This document shows, in pieces, positions 27,416 to 37,485 of a stretch of DNA of 64,000 nt. Source of the stretch: Butyrivibrio fibrisolvens (GTDB lineage: Bacteria; Bacillota; Clostridia; Lachnospirales; Lachnospiraceae); assembly GCF_023206215.1 (NCBI RefSeq), contig NZ_CP065800.1:62001-126000 (forward strand), given 5' to 3'. A program made the translations under genes and the position numbers. The notes under the pieces are model-generated. The model saw nothing but the letters and a program-made list of their open reading frames with translations, ran no database searches and was not told the origin of the DNA. Positions within the stretch are counted from its first letter, which is position 1. The number at the start of each line of letters is the position of its first letter.

Positions 27416-28792
27416 TTACTCAACCCTTACTTTGGAATTCATGTCATAATAACCGACTGTATTCTTATCCGAGATCACTGTAAGATTGAGTGCATCATAT
27501 AGCCTATGGTATACAGTAAAGTTTTCCTGTTCATATCCTGTTACACCAAAAGAAATCAGGTACTCACCACCCTGAAGATCAATCTTCTGAGTGAATGTGA
27601 TTTTCTTTCGATCCCCCTTCTTCACAGGAGACAGGAAAGCCTTTTCAAACATTGTATTGGTACCGGTTATCTCTATACCGAGAATATTCTTAAGTGTAAA
27701 TGCAAAAATCGGAGCCGGACAATCTCTCATAAATTCTACTGACATATGAATAGTACACTCATCACCTTTTTGCACAGATGATACCCTGCGTCCTGTATTG
27801 TCAGTAATATAATAATCCTGAATTCTTGCTGCTCCATCGCCATACTCAAGTACGTTAGGATTCTTGCCTACCATCTCAGATTGTGATGGCTCAGCCTTAG
27901 CAGCATTTTTGCCCTTACTGTTTCTTTTTTCCATCGGTGTGCCAACTTTGGAATCAGCTTCGTCAGCATCTTCTCCGGCACGTTTTCTTATATCTTCATC
28001 TTCAAGAAGGTTTAGAGCCACTTCGGCATTTTCCTTGGGAGCCACATACTGACCCACAAGAACCTGCTTGTAGATATCTATCATTTCCTTAGGAGAGCCT
28101 TCTCCAATCTTGACACCCTGATTGATAAGAACAGCTCTATCACAGTATTTGCTGATACTTGAAAGATCATGGGATACAAAAAGTATAGTCTTACCCTGCT
28201 TCTTGAACTCTTCAAATTTGTGATAACACTTAGCCTGGAAGAAAACATCTCCTACAGAAAGCGCCTCATCTACTATAAGTATCTCAGGATCGATGTTGAT
28301 ATTAAGAGCAAAGGCAAGGCGTACAAACATACCGCTTGAATAAGTCTTAACAGGCTGGTATACGTATTCTCCGATATCTGCAAAATCCAAAATAGCATTC
28401 ATACGGTTCTTGATCTCTTCTCTGGTAAAGCCGATCATCATACCGTTTAAATAGATATTTTCAATTCCGTTATATTCCATGTTAAAGCCTGCTCCAAGCT
28501 CAAGAAGAGCAGAGATACGGCCATTAACATTTACAGTTCCGTTTGTAGGTGTAAGTACACCTGTAATGATCTTTAAAAGAGTAGACTTACCGGATCCATT
28601 GGTTCCAATGATTCCGACTGTCTCACCTCTGTGTACTGTAAGATCTATATTATTAAGTGCAAGCTTCTCATGATACTTTTTCTGCTTAGTAAGTCCAAGC
28701 GCTTCTTTGAGCCGGTCGGAGTTCTTATCATAAAGCTTATAGAGCTTTGTGATATTCTTGACCTCTATCGCGACCTCTCTTTGTTCTGACAT
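27416..28792 (-). CDS. ABC transporter ATPase for polysaccharide export (Wzt type, with C-terminal glycan-binding domain)
   Basis: Cytoplasmic ATPase of 458 residues. The nucleotide-binding domain (about 5-250) has Walker A GTNGSGKST, signature YSSGMFVRLAFAL and Walker B ILIVDEALSVGD. An acidic/basic linker (about 265-310) leads to a C-terminal beta domain (about 315-458, ARIQDYYITDNTGR, GGEYLISFGVTGY) of the Wzt_C kind. In Gram-negative O-antigen systems this domain recognises the capped non-reducing end before export. Start ATG 28790-28792 is preceded by GGAGA; an in-frame ATG four codons earlier is less well placed. It lies between the permease and the methyltransferase/kinase gene, a gene order that supports a cap-dependent export mechanism. 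Confidence 0.92.
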   Translation of the reverse strand: MSEQREVAIEVKNITKLYKLYDKNSDRLKEALGLTKQKKYHEKLALNNIDLTVHRGETVGIIGTNGSGKSTLLKIITGVLTPTNGTVNVNGRISALLELGAGFNMEYNGIENIYLNGMMIGFTREEIKNRMNAILDFADIGEYVYQPVKTYSSGMFVRLAFALNINIDPEILIVDEALSVGDVFFQAKCYHKFEEFKKQGKTILFVSHDLSSISKYCDRAVLINQGVKIGEGSPKEMIDIYKQVLVGQYVAPKENAEVALNLLEDEDIRKRAGEDADEADSKVGTPMEKRNSKGKNAAKAEPSQSEMVGKNPNVLEYGDGAARIQDYYITDNTGRRVSSVQKGDECTIHMSVEFMRDCPAPIFAFTLKNILGIEITGTNTMFEKAFLSPVKKGDRKKITFTQKIDLQGGEYLISFGVTGYEQENFTVYHRLYDALNLTVISDKNTVGYYDMNSKVRVE

Positions 28793-28879
28793 ACCAATCT
28801 CCATTCAAGTAATACTAAACTTAGTTACTGTCACCAAATAAGCATAGTAATCCGGTCACAGTCCCTCAAAGAGTCATTA

Positions 28880-29923
28880 TCACAATACATCCGCAAAGTG
28901 AATCTTGGAACGCTTAAATATAAGCGAACCCATACAGAATAATCCAACAACAACGATCCAGAAATATGTTGATGAATAGAAGTGTTCAAAGAACCATCTC
29001 TCTTCATAGATACAGCTTCTGTAACCGCCTACTATATATGTCATAGGATTGAGCTTGATGATCCACTGCATACGCCAATCAGGAACAACCGTATCAAGGT
29101 TCCACAGAATAGGAGTAGCCCACTGGCCAAGCTGAAGTCCAATATTGATAATCTGCATCAGATCACGGAAGAAGACCTGTATAGCACTTGTAGCAAAAGA
29201 TATCGCAAGCATTAACATAAACTCACAGAACATATAATAAAAGATCTGCAGAGTATACACGCTAGGAGTAAAACCTGCTATCCATCCTGCCCCTACAAGG
29301 AGAAGACAGAAAAACATGTGAGTAAAAGTTGCAGCTATTATCTTAATAAGTGGAAGAATACTGATCTTGAATACTACTTTTTTGACAAGATATGTATATT
29401 CAAGAAGTGATGTGGTTCCGTTTGATAAGCCTTCGGTAAAATAAAACCATGGCACAAGACCTGCCATTAAAAATACAACATATGGAACATCAAGTCCTCT
29501 TCCGGCTATTTCCGATTTAAGTCCGAATATCTTTTCGAATACGAACCAGTACATAAGGACTGTAACAACAGGCTGAGTAAATGCCCATACAGCGCCAAGG
29601 TATGATCCTGCATATCTCTTTTTAAAGTCATTGACAGCCATCTGCCATATAAGCTGTCTGTTATCCCATAATTCCAAGGGTACAACTGTAACCCTGTCAT
29701 AATAAACCGAAAAAACCGCGCAACTGAGCGCTATCAGCGTACAGGCGCAGATTTTCTTCAGCCTCTCAGTCTCCTGATCAGCTCCGGGATTATAATGTAG
29801 TACTATTATCAGTGCCAAAACGATCGCACCCGCCAGGAATATGGAGATACCTGCCCATTTAGGCAGGTTTCCGATTCCGGGCAGACAGCGCTTCTTCATC
29901 GTTGTCTTATCTTTATTGTTCAA
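28880..29923 (-). CDS. ABC transporter permease for polysaccharide export (Wzm/TagG type)
   Basis: Integral membrane protein of 347 residues. It has two extra N-terminal segments (about 22-75) ahead of a standard ABC-2 permease core of six segments. WQMAVNDFKKRYAGSYLG is the amphipathic coupling region typical of TagG/Wzm, followed by WAFTQPVVTVLMYW. It should form a dimer with the adjacent ATPase and move undecaprenyl-linked polymer across the membrane. The start is a TTG (29921-29923) with GAGGACC upstream; a possible ATG nine codons later would keep the core intact. The C-terminus FKRSKIHFADVL is usual for the family. Confidence 0.92.
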   Translation of the reverse strand: MNNKDKTTMKKRCLPGIGNLPKWAGISIFLAGAIVLALIIVLHYNPGADQETERLKKICACTLIALSCAVFSVYYDRVTVVPLELWDNRQLIWQMAVNDFKKRYAGSYLGAVWAFTQPVVTVLMYWFVFEKIFGLKSEIAGRGLDVPYVVFLMAGLVPWFYFTEGLSNGTTSLLEYTYLVKKVVFKISILPLIKIIAATFTHMFFCLLLVGAGWIAGFTPSVYTLQIFYYMFCEFMLMLAISFATSAIQVFFRDLMQIINIGLQLGQWATPILWNLDTVVPDWRMQWIIKLNPMTYIVGGYRSCIYEERWFFEHFYSSTYFWIVVVGLFCMGSLIFKRSKIHFADVL

Positions 29924-29952
29924 ACCAAGGTCCTCAAATAAGTGTATTTTTA

Positions 29953-30519
29953 TTAAAGATTTCTTTCTTTTTTGTACTCAGCGATTCCGCCCCATTTAGG
30001 ATCTTTTTCTGAGAAAATAAGCTCGGCACCTTCCCATAAAGGCCACTCGATTCCGATCTCAGGATCGTTCCATAAAAGACCGCCCTCATCATTTGGATGC
30101 CAGAAATCTGAACATTTATAGCAGAACTCAGCATAATCTGAAAGAACTAAAAATCCATGTGCAAAGTTCTTAGGAATGAAGAACTGCTTCTTATTCTCTT
30201 CAGAAAGAACCACTCCAAACCACTTTCCGAAAGTCTTGGAACCTTCACGAAGGTCTACTGCAACATCGAATACCTCACCCTTTATTACTCTTACGAGCTT
30301 ATCCTGTGGGAAATTCTTCTGAAAATGAAGTCCTCTAAGAACGCCCTTCTTACTTGCAGACTGATTGTCCTGTACGAATTCAACGTCTATTCCTGCTTCA
30401 AAAAACTCACGTTTATTGTAAGTCTCCATAAAATAGCCTCTGTTATCACCATGAACTGTAGGTGTGATTATCTTAAGGCCTTCTATATCTCCGCAATTTT
30501 CAACTTTGATCTGTCCCAT
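29953..30519 (-). CDS. rfbC: dTDP-4-dehydrorhamnose 3,5-epimerase
   Basis: Cytoplasmic cupin enzyme of 188 residues that converts dTDP-4-keto-6-deoxyglucose to dTDP-4-keto-L-rhamnose. Family motifs are intact: DNRGYFMETYN, QDNQSASKKGVLRGLHFQ (with the catalytic His of RGLHFQ) and a central NFAHGFLVL, ending in SEKDPKWGG. Start ATG with GGGGAAC upstream. It is split from rfbA and rfbB by the 30614-31378 gene but is in the same direction and presumably the same transcript. The reductase rfbD is not in the window. Confidence 0.96.
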   Translation of the reverse strand: MGQIKVENCGDIEGLKIITPTVHGDNRGYFMETYNKREFFEAGIDVEFVQDNQSASKKGVLRGLHFQKNFPQDKLVRVIKGEVFDVAVDLREGSKTFGKWFGVVLSEENKKQFFIPKNFAHGFLVLSDYAEFCYKCSDFWHPNDEGGLLWNDPEIGIEWPLWEGAELIFSEKDPKWGGIAEYKKERNL

Positions 30520-30613
30520 TTAAATGTTCCCCTTACTACTAAAAATTTAAATTTGATATATTTATATTAAATCAGCTATCTATTTTATATATAAATGATG
30601 TAAGTGTCAAAAA

Positions 30614-31378
30614 TCAGTTATTATCAAGCGTTCCTGATCTCATAGCTGATGCCGTATCATCAAGACCTGAATCATTGGTCAAGCTAGGCGTCTGACCATC
30701 AGGACTTACCGGTGTAGGCGCAGCATTATCTGATGATATGCCATCCATTGAAGTTGTGCTTTCTAAGCCTGTAGTACTACTATATCCACTGCTTCCTTCA
30801 TCTGATGTACCGGCTCTAGTACCATTTATCTCTATGATATCAACGCTCTCTTTGGTAACACGTACTACTGTTCCGTTTGCAGGAACATGGTAGCCTTCTT
30901 TGTCATTAAGTCTGACTATATAAGAACCTATCTCCAGATCCTCAATAAGAATCTGACCGTTCCTGTCTTCATCAAGATAGACCTGTTCGTCTTCTTCGTC
31001 ATCCATGTTGGTGACTGTAACGGCGAATTTCTCGCCGGTCTCAAGGCCTCCGCGTCCATTTTTGATGCTGACTTGTATAAGCCCTTCGCCAGGTTTTAAT
31101 TCCATGGTAAGGGCTGTAACATCAGCCTCATAGATGCTGGCCAGATAATCAGGATCATCAAAAAAATCCTTTTGTGCCATAAATCCTTGCAAGTTGTTTC
31201 CTATCTGCCCGTTTGAAACCGCAGAAAGTTCTGCCATAGATTCATTACTTGAATCTACAGCGGAACCTTTCAGAAAACTATTGATCTTGTCAGCATTGGA
31301 CGCATATACGATGATAAGTATAACTGCAATCAGTGCTGCAAAGACCGCTACTGCGAGCTTCATGACTTTAGAGTCCAT
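30614..31378 (-). CDS. Anchored extracellular protein with a Cna-B-like beta domain, function unknown
   Basis: Protein of 254 residues with one N-terminal membrane segment (about 8-27) and an extracellular remainder. Residues ~90-175 form a small beta domain: [17 protein letters not shown], then [22 protein letters not shown]. It resembles Cna-B or carboxypeptidase-regulatory-like modules. The same pattern, DEDKDGIIYHYDIPAGTYTV, occurs in the 33464-37342 muramidase, so the two domains are probably related. A Ser/Thr/Gly/Asp-rich tail of ~75 residues follows. Its ATG lies inside the end of rfbA (11-bp overlap), which couples translation. It may be a wall-linked structural or assembly factor for the polymer; no enzymatic motif is seen. 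Confidence 0.75.
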   Translation of the reverse strand: MDSKVMKLAVAVFAALIAVILIIVYASNADKINSFLKGSAVDSSNESMAELSAVSNGQIGNNLQGFMAQKDFFDDPDYLASIYEADVTALTMELKPGEGLIQVSIKNGRGGLETGEKFAVTVTNMDDEEDEQVYLDEDRNGQILIEDLEIGSYIVRLNDKEGYHVPANGTVVRVTKESVDIIEINGTRAGTSDEGSSGYSSTTGLESTTSMDGISSDNAAPTPVSPDGQTPSLTNDSGLDDTASAMRSGTLDNN

Positions 31379-32249
31379 TAGCTACCTCGATGAGATATTT
31401 ACCATAATTGGTTTTCAAAAGCGGCTGTGCAAGATTTAAGAGCTGCTCTTTATCGATAAAGCCTCTCTTATATGCGATTTCTTCTATACAAGAGATGTAA
31501 AGGCCCTGTCTCTTCTGGAATGTTGCAACAAAGTCTGCTGCATCAAGAAGTGCATCATGATTGCCTGTATCAAGCCATGCAAAACCTCTTCCAAGTGTCT
31601 CAACATAGAGATTTCCACGATTAAGATACTCGTTATTGATACTTGTGATCTCAATCTCACCTCTTGCGCTAGGCTTAACATTCTTTGCAATCTCTACAAC
31701 ATCATTGTCATAGAAGTAAAGACCGGGAACAGCATAGTTAGACTTAGGATTTTCAGGCTTTTCTTCAATTGAAATAGCCTTACCGTTTTCATCAAACTCA
31801 ACTACGCCGTATTCTCTTGGATCTCTTACATAGTAACCGAAGATTGTAGCTCCAGATCCGGGTGTATTATGTCTTTCAAATACATTTCTAAGAACCTTGG
31901 AGAAACTCTGTCCATAGAAAATATTGTCACCAAGAACAAGCGCTGCAGAATCGTTGCCGATAAAATCAGCTCCAATTATAAATGCATCTGCAAGTCCTCT
32001 TGGCTGCTCCTGAACAGCATAATTCATATTAAGTCCAAGCTGTGATCCATCACCGAAAAGCTCTTTGAATGCAGGAAGATCTCTAGGTGTAGAGATGATG
32101 AGAATATCTCTGATACCTGCAAGCATAAGAGTTGATAACGGATAATAGATCATCGGCTTATCATAAACAGGCATGATCTGCTTGGATACAGCCTTGGTCA
32201 ATGGATAAAGACGTGTGCCGGAACCTCCGGCGAGAATAATACCTTTCAT
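31368..32249 (-). CDS. rfbA: Glucose-1-phosphate thymidylyltransferase
   Basis: Cytoplasmic nucleotidyltransferase of 293 residues that makes dTDP-glucose from glucose-1-phosphate and dTTP, the first step to dTDP-L-rhamnose. The opening [17 protein letters not shown] is the nucleotide-binding signature with catalytic Arg. Further motifs are [27 protein letters not shown] (metal Asp) and [20 protein letters not shown]. Length is standard. ATG with AAAGGGG upstream. The reverse-strand order rfbB, rfbA, then the membrane gene and rfbC places it in the rhamnose block. Confidence 0.97.
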   Translation of the reverse strand: MKGIILAGGSGTRLYPLTKAVSKQIMPVYDKPMIYYPLSTLMLAGIRDILIISTPRDLPAFKELFGDGSQLGLNMNYAVQEQPRGLADAFIIGADFIGNDSAALVLGDNIFYGQSFSKVLRNVFERHNTPGSGATIFGYYVRDPREYGVVEFDENGKAISIEEKPENPKSNYAVPGLYFYDNDVVEIAKNVKPSARGEIEITSINNEYLNRGNLYVETLGRGFAWLDTGNHDALLDAADFVATFQKRQGLYISCIEEIAYKRGFIDKEQLLNLAQPLLKTNYGKYLIEVANGL

Positions 32250-32275
32250 TTTGGATCCCCTTTTATTTATGACGA

Positions 32276-33367
32276 TCAGTCTGCAAGCTTCTTGCTGTAC
32301 ATACCATCATAATATTTTTCGTAATCACCTGAAGTGATGTGCTCCATCCACTCCTGATGCTCGAAGTACCACTTAATAGTCTTGCGGATGCCTTCCTTGA
32401 ACATTGTCTCAGGCTCCCAGCCGATCTCAGCCTTGATCTTATCAGGTGCGATAGCATATCTTCTGTCGTGACCCTTACGATCTTCTACATATGTGATGAG
32501 ATCATATGAAAGGTGAGCCTTTCTAGGATCATCATCTGTAAGCTCTTCTCTTAAAATATCGATGATTGTCTTAACGATCTCAATGTTCTGCTTCTCATTG
32601 TGTCCGCCGATATTGTATGTCTCAAAGAGTCTTCCCTGTTCCTGAACCATATCGATAGCCTTGGCGTGATCTTCTACATAAAGCCAGTCACGAACGTTCT
32701 TACCATCTCCGTATACAGGAAGCTTCTTGCCTTCAAGTGCATTGTGAATGATAAGAGGTATGAGCTTTTCAGGGAACTGGTAAGGTCCATAGTTATTGGA
32801 GCAGTTAGTAATATTAGCAGGGAAGTGATATGTATCCATATAAGCTTTTACAAGCATATCAGAGCTTGCCTTTGAAGCAGAATATGGGCTATGAGGAGCA
32901 TAAGGTGTTGTCTCATAGAAATATCCGCCGTCCTCAGGAAGTGAACCATATACTTCATCAGTTGATACATGAAGGAATTTCTTGCCTTCCTTGTATGTTC
33001 CGTCAGGAAGCTCCCATGCCTTCTTTGCAGCATTGAGCATAGTAGCTGTTCCAAGTACGTTGGTCTCAACAAAGATCTCAGGATTTACGATTGAACGGTC
33101 AACGTGGCTTTCTGCAGCAAAGTGTACAACACGATCAATATCATTTTCCTCAAAGATCTTAGTAATAGCTTCTCTATCGCAGATGTTAGCCTTTACGAAT
33201 GTATAGTTATCGTTGGATTCAAGATCACTAAGATTCTCAAGGTTACCTGCATAGGTAAGTGCATCAACATTGATGATACGGATTGTATCGCCATACTTCT
33301 TGAACATGTAGTGAATATAGTTTGATCCGATGAATCCGGCTCCGCCTGTTACAAGATAAGTTCTCAT
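32276..33367 (-). CDS. rfbB: dTDP-glucose 4,6-dehydratase
   Basis: Cytoplasmic short-chain dehydrogenase of 363 residues that converts dTDP-glucose to dTDP-4-keto-6-deoxyglucose using bound NAD. The cofactor loop is [28 protein letters not shown], the catalytic STDEVYGSL, and the [11 protein letters not shown]yr/Lys pair are all present, as is [18 protein letters not shown] with AAAGGAA upstream. A TATAAT hexamer lies in the 96-bp gap before it but without a convincing -35 box, so I list no promoter. It is followed 26 bp later by rfbA. Confidence 0.97.
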   Translation of the reverse strand: MRTYLVTGGAGFIGSNYIHYMFKKYGDTIRIINVDALTYAGNLENLSDLESNDNYTFVKANICDREAITKIFEENDIDRVVHFAAESHVDRSIVNPEIFVETNVLGTATMLNAAKKAWELPDGTYKEGKKFLHVSTDEVYGSLPEDGGYFYETTPYAPHSPYSASKASSDMLVKAYMDTYHFPANITNCSNNYGPYQFPEKLIPLIIHNALEGKKLPVYGDGKNVRDWLYVEDHAKAIDMVQEQGRLFETYNIGGHNEKQNIEIVKTIIDILREELTDDDPRKAHLSYDLITYVEDRKGHDRRYAIAPDKIKAEIGWEPETMFKEGIRKTIKWYFEHQEWMEHITSGDYEKYYDGMYSKKLAD

Positions 33368-33463
33368 TTTAAAAGTTCCTTTCGATTTTCATCTTTTTAT
33401 TATAATGGGTGCCAACGATCACTCATTTATAGAGCGATAGGACAAATATAGCCCCTTATGTAC

Positions 33464-36400
33464 TTAAAATCCCATGTACGAGATATTCATATCGACTCTT
33501 CCGGATATTCCGGCAACAGAGCCTTTTGAAGAATACTGCCACATATCATAACGAGTCCTTGAATATGTGGGCGCCGCCGAATACTGTGCAAGCCATATCT
33601 TATAGCCGGTAAGAGCCGGTGCATCGATATAACTGTTGAGCCAGGTTTTGTTGGCATATATTCCGGCAGTGTATCCTGCATTCTTTATTGTAGCACAAAA
33701 TGCCTTACATACGGCAGTCCTTGTTGAAACGCTGATTCCGTCTGCTCTTCCGTGGGCAGATTCAACGTCAAGGAATACAGGACAGCTAATATTGTACCCC
33801 TTTATAAGAGATATTACCATCGAAGCTTCCTCTACAGCTTCTACATCAGTCACAGCCTGAGTGAAGAAATATACTCCGACCTTAAGGCCTGCTCCGGTAG
33901 CTCCTTTGATATTAGCCCTGAACTTAGGATCTTCTATAAGTGCTCCTGTAGATGATCCTCTATAACCGCATCTGATTATAACATAAGATACTCCGGAATT
34001 CTTCACCTGTGACCAATCTATACTACCATTCCATTTGGAAACGTCAATACCCAGTACTCCGGATCCAGTTGATAAGCGGCCGTCAGCCCCAAATGAATAC
34101 TTGGCTCCCTGTATTACCTGATCACCTGTTACAAAATTACCATTCTTGTCATAGTAGTATGTATAACCTTCGATTGTCTGCCAGCCGGTATACCTGTAAA
34201 GTTTTCCTTCTTTCTGGATAAAAAACTTATCTGCTTTATCATAATCTGCAATCGTAGCTTTCCTGTATGTTCCATTTTCAGCTACATATACGATATTGCC
34301 GTTTTTATCCTTGAGATCACCTGCACCGTCCTTGACTGTAACTTCGCAGGTAGCTGTAACGTTCGCATCAGCTTTGCTTGTAGCTGTTATCTTAACAGTT
34401 CCTGCCTTCTTGCCTGTTACCTTACCCTTATCAACAACTGCGATACTCTCATCTGAAGATTTCCATATCACTGTTGTATCTTTAAGACCTGTAACCTTGG
34501 CGGTAAGAGTGATAGCTGTACCGCCTGCTATTATAGTAGCTTTTGATGAGCTAAGTTCTATCTTGCCATCACCTTTTGAAACTGTTACAGTGCAGTTTTT
34601 CTTGGTTCCGTCTTTAAATGTCGCCGTGATCACAACAGTTCCTGCAGCTACTGCTGTAACTGTTCCATCTGCAGCAACCTTGGCTATCTTCTCATCCGCG
34701 CTTGACCAGGTTACAGTCTTATCCTCAAGACTCGTATCTGTAGTTATCTTTTCAGTAGCACCAACTTTAAGTGTAAGTGTCTCTTTGGAAATAGAATAAG
34801 TGTATTCTTTTTTCTGAACAGTGATCTGCGCAGTTAATTTCTTTTCACCATTATTAAAATCTGCTGTTATAGTAGCTACGCCTTCGCTTTTACCTGTAAC
34901 TGTTCCGCCGGACACAGTAGCAACAGCTTCATTGTTACTCTTCCATGTAATCTGGCAGCCTTCGTGACTTGTCTTAGCTGTAAGTACTATAGTATCTCCA
35001 ACTTTTATAGTTGCAGATGTAGGTGTAAGTTCATATGTATATGTTTTGGGCTGCTCTGTTGAGCCTCCTGTATTAGATCCGTTACCACCTGTAGTGCCCG
35101 CAGAGGAATTGCCGCTACCAGAACTTCCTGAACCGGTATTTGATTCACCGGATCCTGATGTACTTCCTGAGTTTCCGGTGTTCTGAGTGCTGGCATTGCC
35201 GCTTCCTGTATTATTTGAAGCAGTAGATGCTTCAGAAGAACCGTTAGGAGCTGATGTACTTGTTTCTCCTGATGATGAGCTGTTTCCATTTCCGGAATTT
35301 CCATTACCAGAATCATTCTCATCTATAAGCTGAAGACTATCCGGATCTTTAATGCCTTTTGCAGAGTAGGGGTTAACAATAGTATCCTTTTTGATCTGTT
35401 CATATGATACTTCTCCGCTTGAACCGACTTCTGTCTTAGTAGACTCAACCCATTCAACGGTATCCTTGTTCTCAGATTCTACTACTGTCTCTGCAACAGC
35501 AGTATCTTCTGCTGCAACATTGACCTGGGATTCATCCTTGACTTCATCACTTATATCAACAGGTTTATATTCAATATTCTCTTTGACTTCTATAGACTGA
35601 CTTGTAGTATTGAAGGTATAGTCTGCATACTCATCGCCTTCTAATGCCTTCATTGTAACTGTGTATGTTCCTGCAGGAATATCATAGTGGTAGATGATTC
35701 CATCCTTATCTTCATCCTTCCAGGTAGTCGTACTTCCATCAGGCTTTTTGATCTCCACTTCAAAAGGGATACCTGATACAAGTCTAGCTGACTGGCTGTT
35801 TAGGAACTTGATCTTAAGATCCTGCTTGATGGATGCCATGGACAGATTGATCTTAATGCCCTCATTCTCTTCTTCCTGTGAACTTTCTGCCTCTGCTGCA
35901 TCTGACACAGCTTCTGCAGCTGCCTTTTTGGCAGCCTGAGCATCTGCTACTGCAACAAGTCCTGAGCTTCCCGGAACCTGCATTTCAGAGATCTCACTGC
36001 CCACATTGCTAAAAGAAGATATCTCATTGGCCTTAGATCTGGCACGAAGTATAAATCCTCCAAGAGTAGCACCTGTGATTATCACAACAAGTCCTATTAC
36101 CAGTGATATCTTTTCAAGCGTACTTGAATTACCCAAAAAGAAAATAATACCACTTTTCTTCTTATTTCTCTTTGAAGAAGGTCTTCTTTTAGAAGCTGAA
36201 TTCACATTCCGTCTTCCTGATGAAGCGATATATCCTGACTTATGCCTTCTGCCCTTGCCTTTCACAGCGCCTTTATTAGAACCTTTACCACGAGAAGTTC
36301 CTACAGCGCCTCGAGCACCGTCTGTACTTCTACGACCTTGTCCGGATGATGTATAAGAGGCTTTTGAAGGAGCTTTTTTCCTTCCTTCTTTTTCAGCTTC

Positions 36401-37342
36401 TTCCTTCAGATCATCAGCAAAGTCGTCAGCAATAGCATCTGTCATCTCTTCCGGCGCTGATATCTCACGAATATTGTTATATTCGTCATATGCTGCATCT
36501 TCTCTTTCTTCGAGATATTCTTCATATTCATCGGGAGCATAATCGTCTAGGCCATACTGATCTTCTGATTCATACTGGTCTTCTGATCCATACTGATCCT
36601 CTGAATCATACTGCCTTTCTGATTCGTATGCGTCATCGCTGCCATATTCGGATTCCTCTTCAGATTCGCTTATCATACCGTCTTCAGCATACTCTGAATC
36701 AAAATTCCTAGCGTCATCAGATATTCCATCATCCATAAAATCTATCGGGAACAGAAGTTCATCCCCATCATTTGAGGCATTTCCCAAAGCATCATGTGAT
36801 GACAAAGCCTCTGCATTAGCAGAAGGTTTATTTTTAATATTGACTACAGATTTTAAAAGAACTGTATCATCAAGATTCTGATAAGCTCCGGAGTTTTCTT
36901 CTGCAGCATTATAGATAGCCTCCTCAAGATCTTCGGTATCATGCTTTTCAGAAGCTCTATCACTGCTATCTGTTCCTGCTTCTACAGGATCATCAGCATC
37001 AGATTCTAACGACTTTCTGTGCATATCATCTTCATCAGTCACTTCATTATAGGAGTCATCATAATATGAATCTCCATCATAAGATTCTTTATTATATGCT
37101 GCTTCATCATATGATTCTGAATTATAAGATTCTTCATTATATGATTCTTCGCTATATGGCTCTTCGCTATATGATCCTTCGCCATATGAATTCTCGTCAT
37201 TCCATGCTTCATAATCGTCACGGGAATATTCGTCAATATTCCTACTATTGTCTGCATGGCGACGATTTCTTCCTTTTCTAAACTCTTTTTTTCTATAATC
37301 AGGAATACTCTTTGTTCCAAAAATGCTATGGTGCTTTTTCAT
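33464..37342 (-). CDS. Membrane-anchored GH25 muramidase with Big_2 domains and long disordered cytoplasmic tail
   Basis: Large protein of 1292 residues. Residues 1-~395 are predicted cytoplasmic and disordered: an acidic part with ~10 pentapeptide repeats starting at Tyr (about 53-102, such as YSEES, YNEES), a QYxSED-type repeat (244-265), then a very basic stretch (320-397). One membrane segment (about 410-432) follows. Outside come an Ala-rich linker, a Cna-B-like domain (500-590), a Ser/Gly/Asn linker (675-765), three Big_2 domains (about 768-1003), two short wall-binding-type repeats and a C-terminal GH25 domain (1096-1290) with D1100 (GIDVSKWNG) and catalytic D1192/E1194 in FLDVES. It should cut glycan strands near the membrane, perhaps during wall growth or polymer insertion. 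Start ATG with AAGGAG. Confidence 0.92.
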   Translation of the reverse strand: MKKHHSIFGTKSIPDYRKKEFRKGRNRRHADNSRNIDEYSRDDYEAWNDENSYGEGSYSEEPYSEESYNEESYNSESYDEAAYNKESYDGDSYYDDSYNEVTDEDDMHRKSLESDADDPVEAGTDSSDRASEKHDTEDLEEAIYNAAEENSGAYQNLDDTVLLKSVVNIKNKPSANAEALSSHDALGNASNDGDELLFPIDFMDDGISDDARNFDSEYAEDGMISESEEESEYGSDDAYESERQYDSEDQYGSEDQYESEDQYGLDDYAPDEYEEYLEEREDAAYDEYNNIREISAPEEMTDAIADDFADDLKEEAEKEGRKKAPSKASYTSSGQGRRSTDGARGAVGTSRGKGSNKGAVKGKGRRHKSGYIASSGRRNVNSASKRRPSSKRNKKKSGIIFFLGNSSTLEKISLVIGLVVIITGATLGGFILRARSKANEISSFSNVGSEISEMQVPGSSGLVAVADAQAAKKAAAEAVSDAAEAESSQEEENEGIKINLSMASIKQDLKIKFLNSQSARLVSGIPFEVEIKKPDGSTTTWKDEDKDGIIYHYDIPAGTYTVTMKALEGDEYADYTFNTTSQSIEVKENIEYKPVDISDEVKDESQVNVAAEDTAVAETVVESENKDTVEWVESTKTEVGSSGEVSYEQIKKDTIVNPYSAKGIKDPDSLQLIDENDSGNGNSGNGNSSSSGETSTSAPNGSSEASTASNNTGSGNASTQNTGNSGSTSGSGESNTGSGSSGSGNSSAGTTGGNGSNTGGSTEQPKTYTYELTPTSATIKVGDTIVLTAKTSHEGCQITWKSNNEAVATVSGGTVTGKSEGVATITADFNNGEKKLTAQITVQKKEYTYSISKETLTLKVGATEKITTDTSLEDKTVTWSSADEKIAKVAADGTVTAVAAGTVVITATFKDGTKKNCTVTVSKGDGKIELSSSKATIIAGGTAITLTAKVTGLKDTTVIWKSSDESIAVVDKGKVTGKKAGTVKITATSKADANVTATCEVTVKDGAGDLKDKNGNIVYVAENGTYRKATIADYDKADKFFIQKEGKLYRYTGWQTIEGYTYYYDKNGNFVTGDQVIQGAKYSFGADGRLSTGSGVLGIDVSKWNGSIDWSQVKNSGVSYVIIRCGYRGSSTGALIEDPKFRANIKGATGAGLKVGVYFFTQAVTDVEAVEEASMVISLIKGYNISCPVFLDVESAHGRADGISVSTRTAVCKAFCATIKNAGYTAGIYANKTWLNSYIDAPALTGYKIWLAQYSAAPTYSRTRYDMWQYSSKGSVAGISGRVDMNISYMGF

Positions 37343-37405
37343 AAGTAAACTCCTTCGATGTCTTTCATAACATTACAAAACTATAGCTTCCCATCCTTGG
37401 CTATG

Positions 37406-37436
37406 TTCACTGATCAGTCCCATCCTGATCAGTGAA
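37406..37436. promoter_or_regulatory. Perfect 12-bp inverted repeat in the muramidase leader
   Basis: TTCACTGATCAG (37406-37417) and its exact complement (37425-37436) around a 7-base spacer. It lies downstream of the candidate promoter and about 65 bp before the start. No T tract follows, so an operator or mRNA hairpin is more likely than a terminator. Confidence 0.55.
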
Positions 37437-37456
37437 GATCAAAAATCCTGTATACC

Positions 37457-37485
37457 TTTATACTATTTTCATATATTTAATTCAA
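37457..37485 (-). promoter_or_regulatory. Candidate promoter of the GH25 muramidase gene
   Basis: On the minus strand TTGAAT (37480-37485), 17 bp and TATAAA (37457-37462). The -35 box overlaps the stop codon of the preceding SMR gene. Confidence 0.6.

Noticed and set aside
33368..33463. TATAAT in the gap before rfbB considered as a promoter
   Set aside because: No acceptable -35 box at 16-18 bp, so it was not listed as a feature.
34296..34799. 167-codon open frame antisense to the Big_2 domains of the muramidase
   Set aside because: Hydrophobic Val/Ala/Ser/Pro translation arises from the complement of Thr/Val/Asp/Gly-rich repeats; no ribosome binding site.
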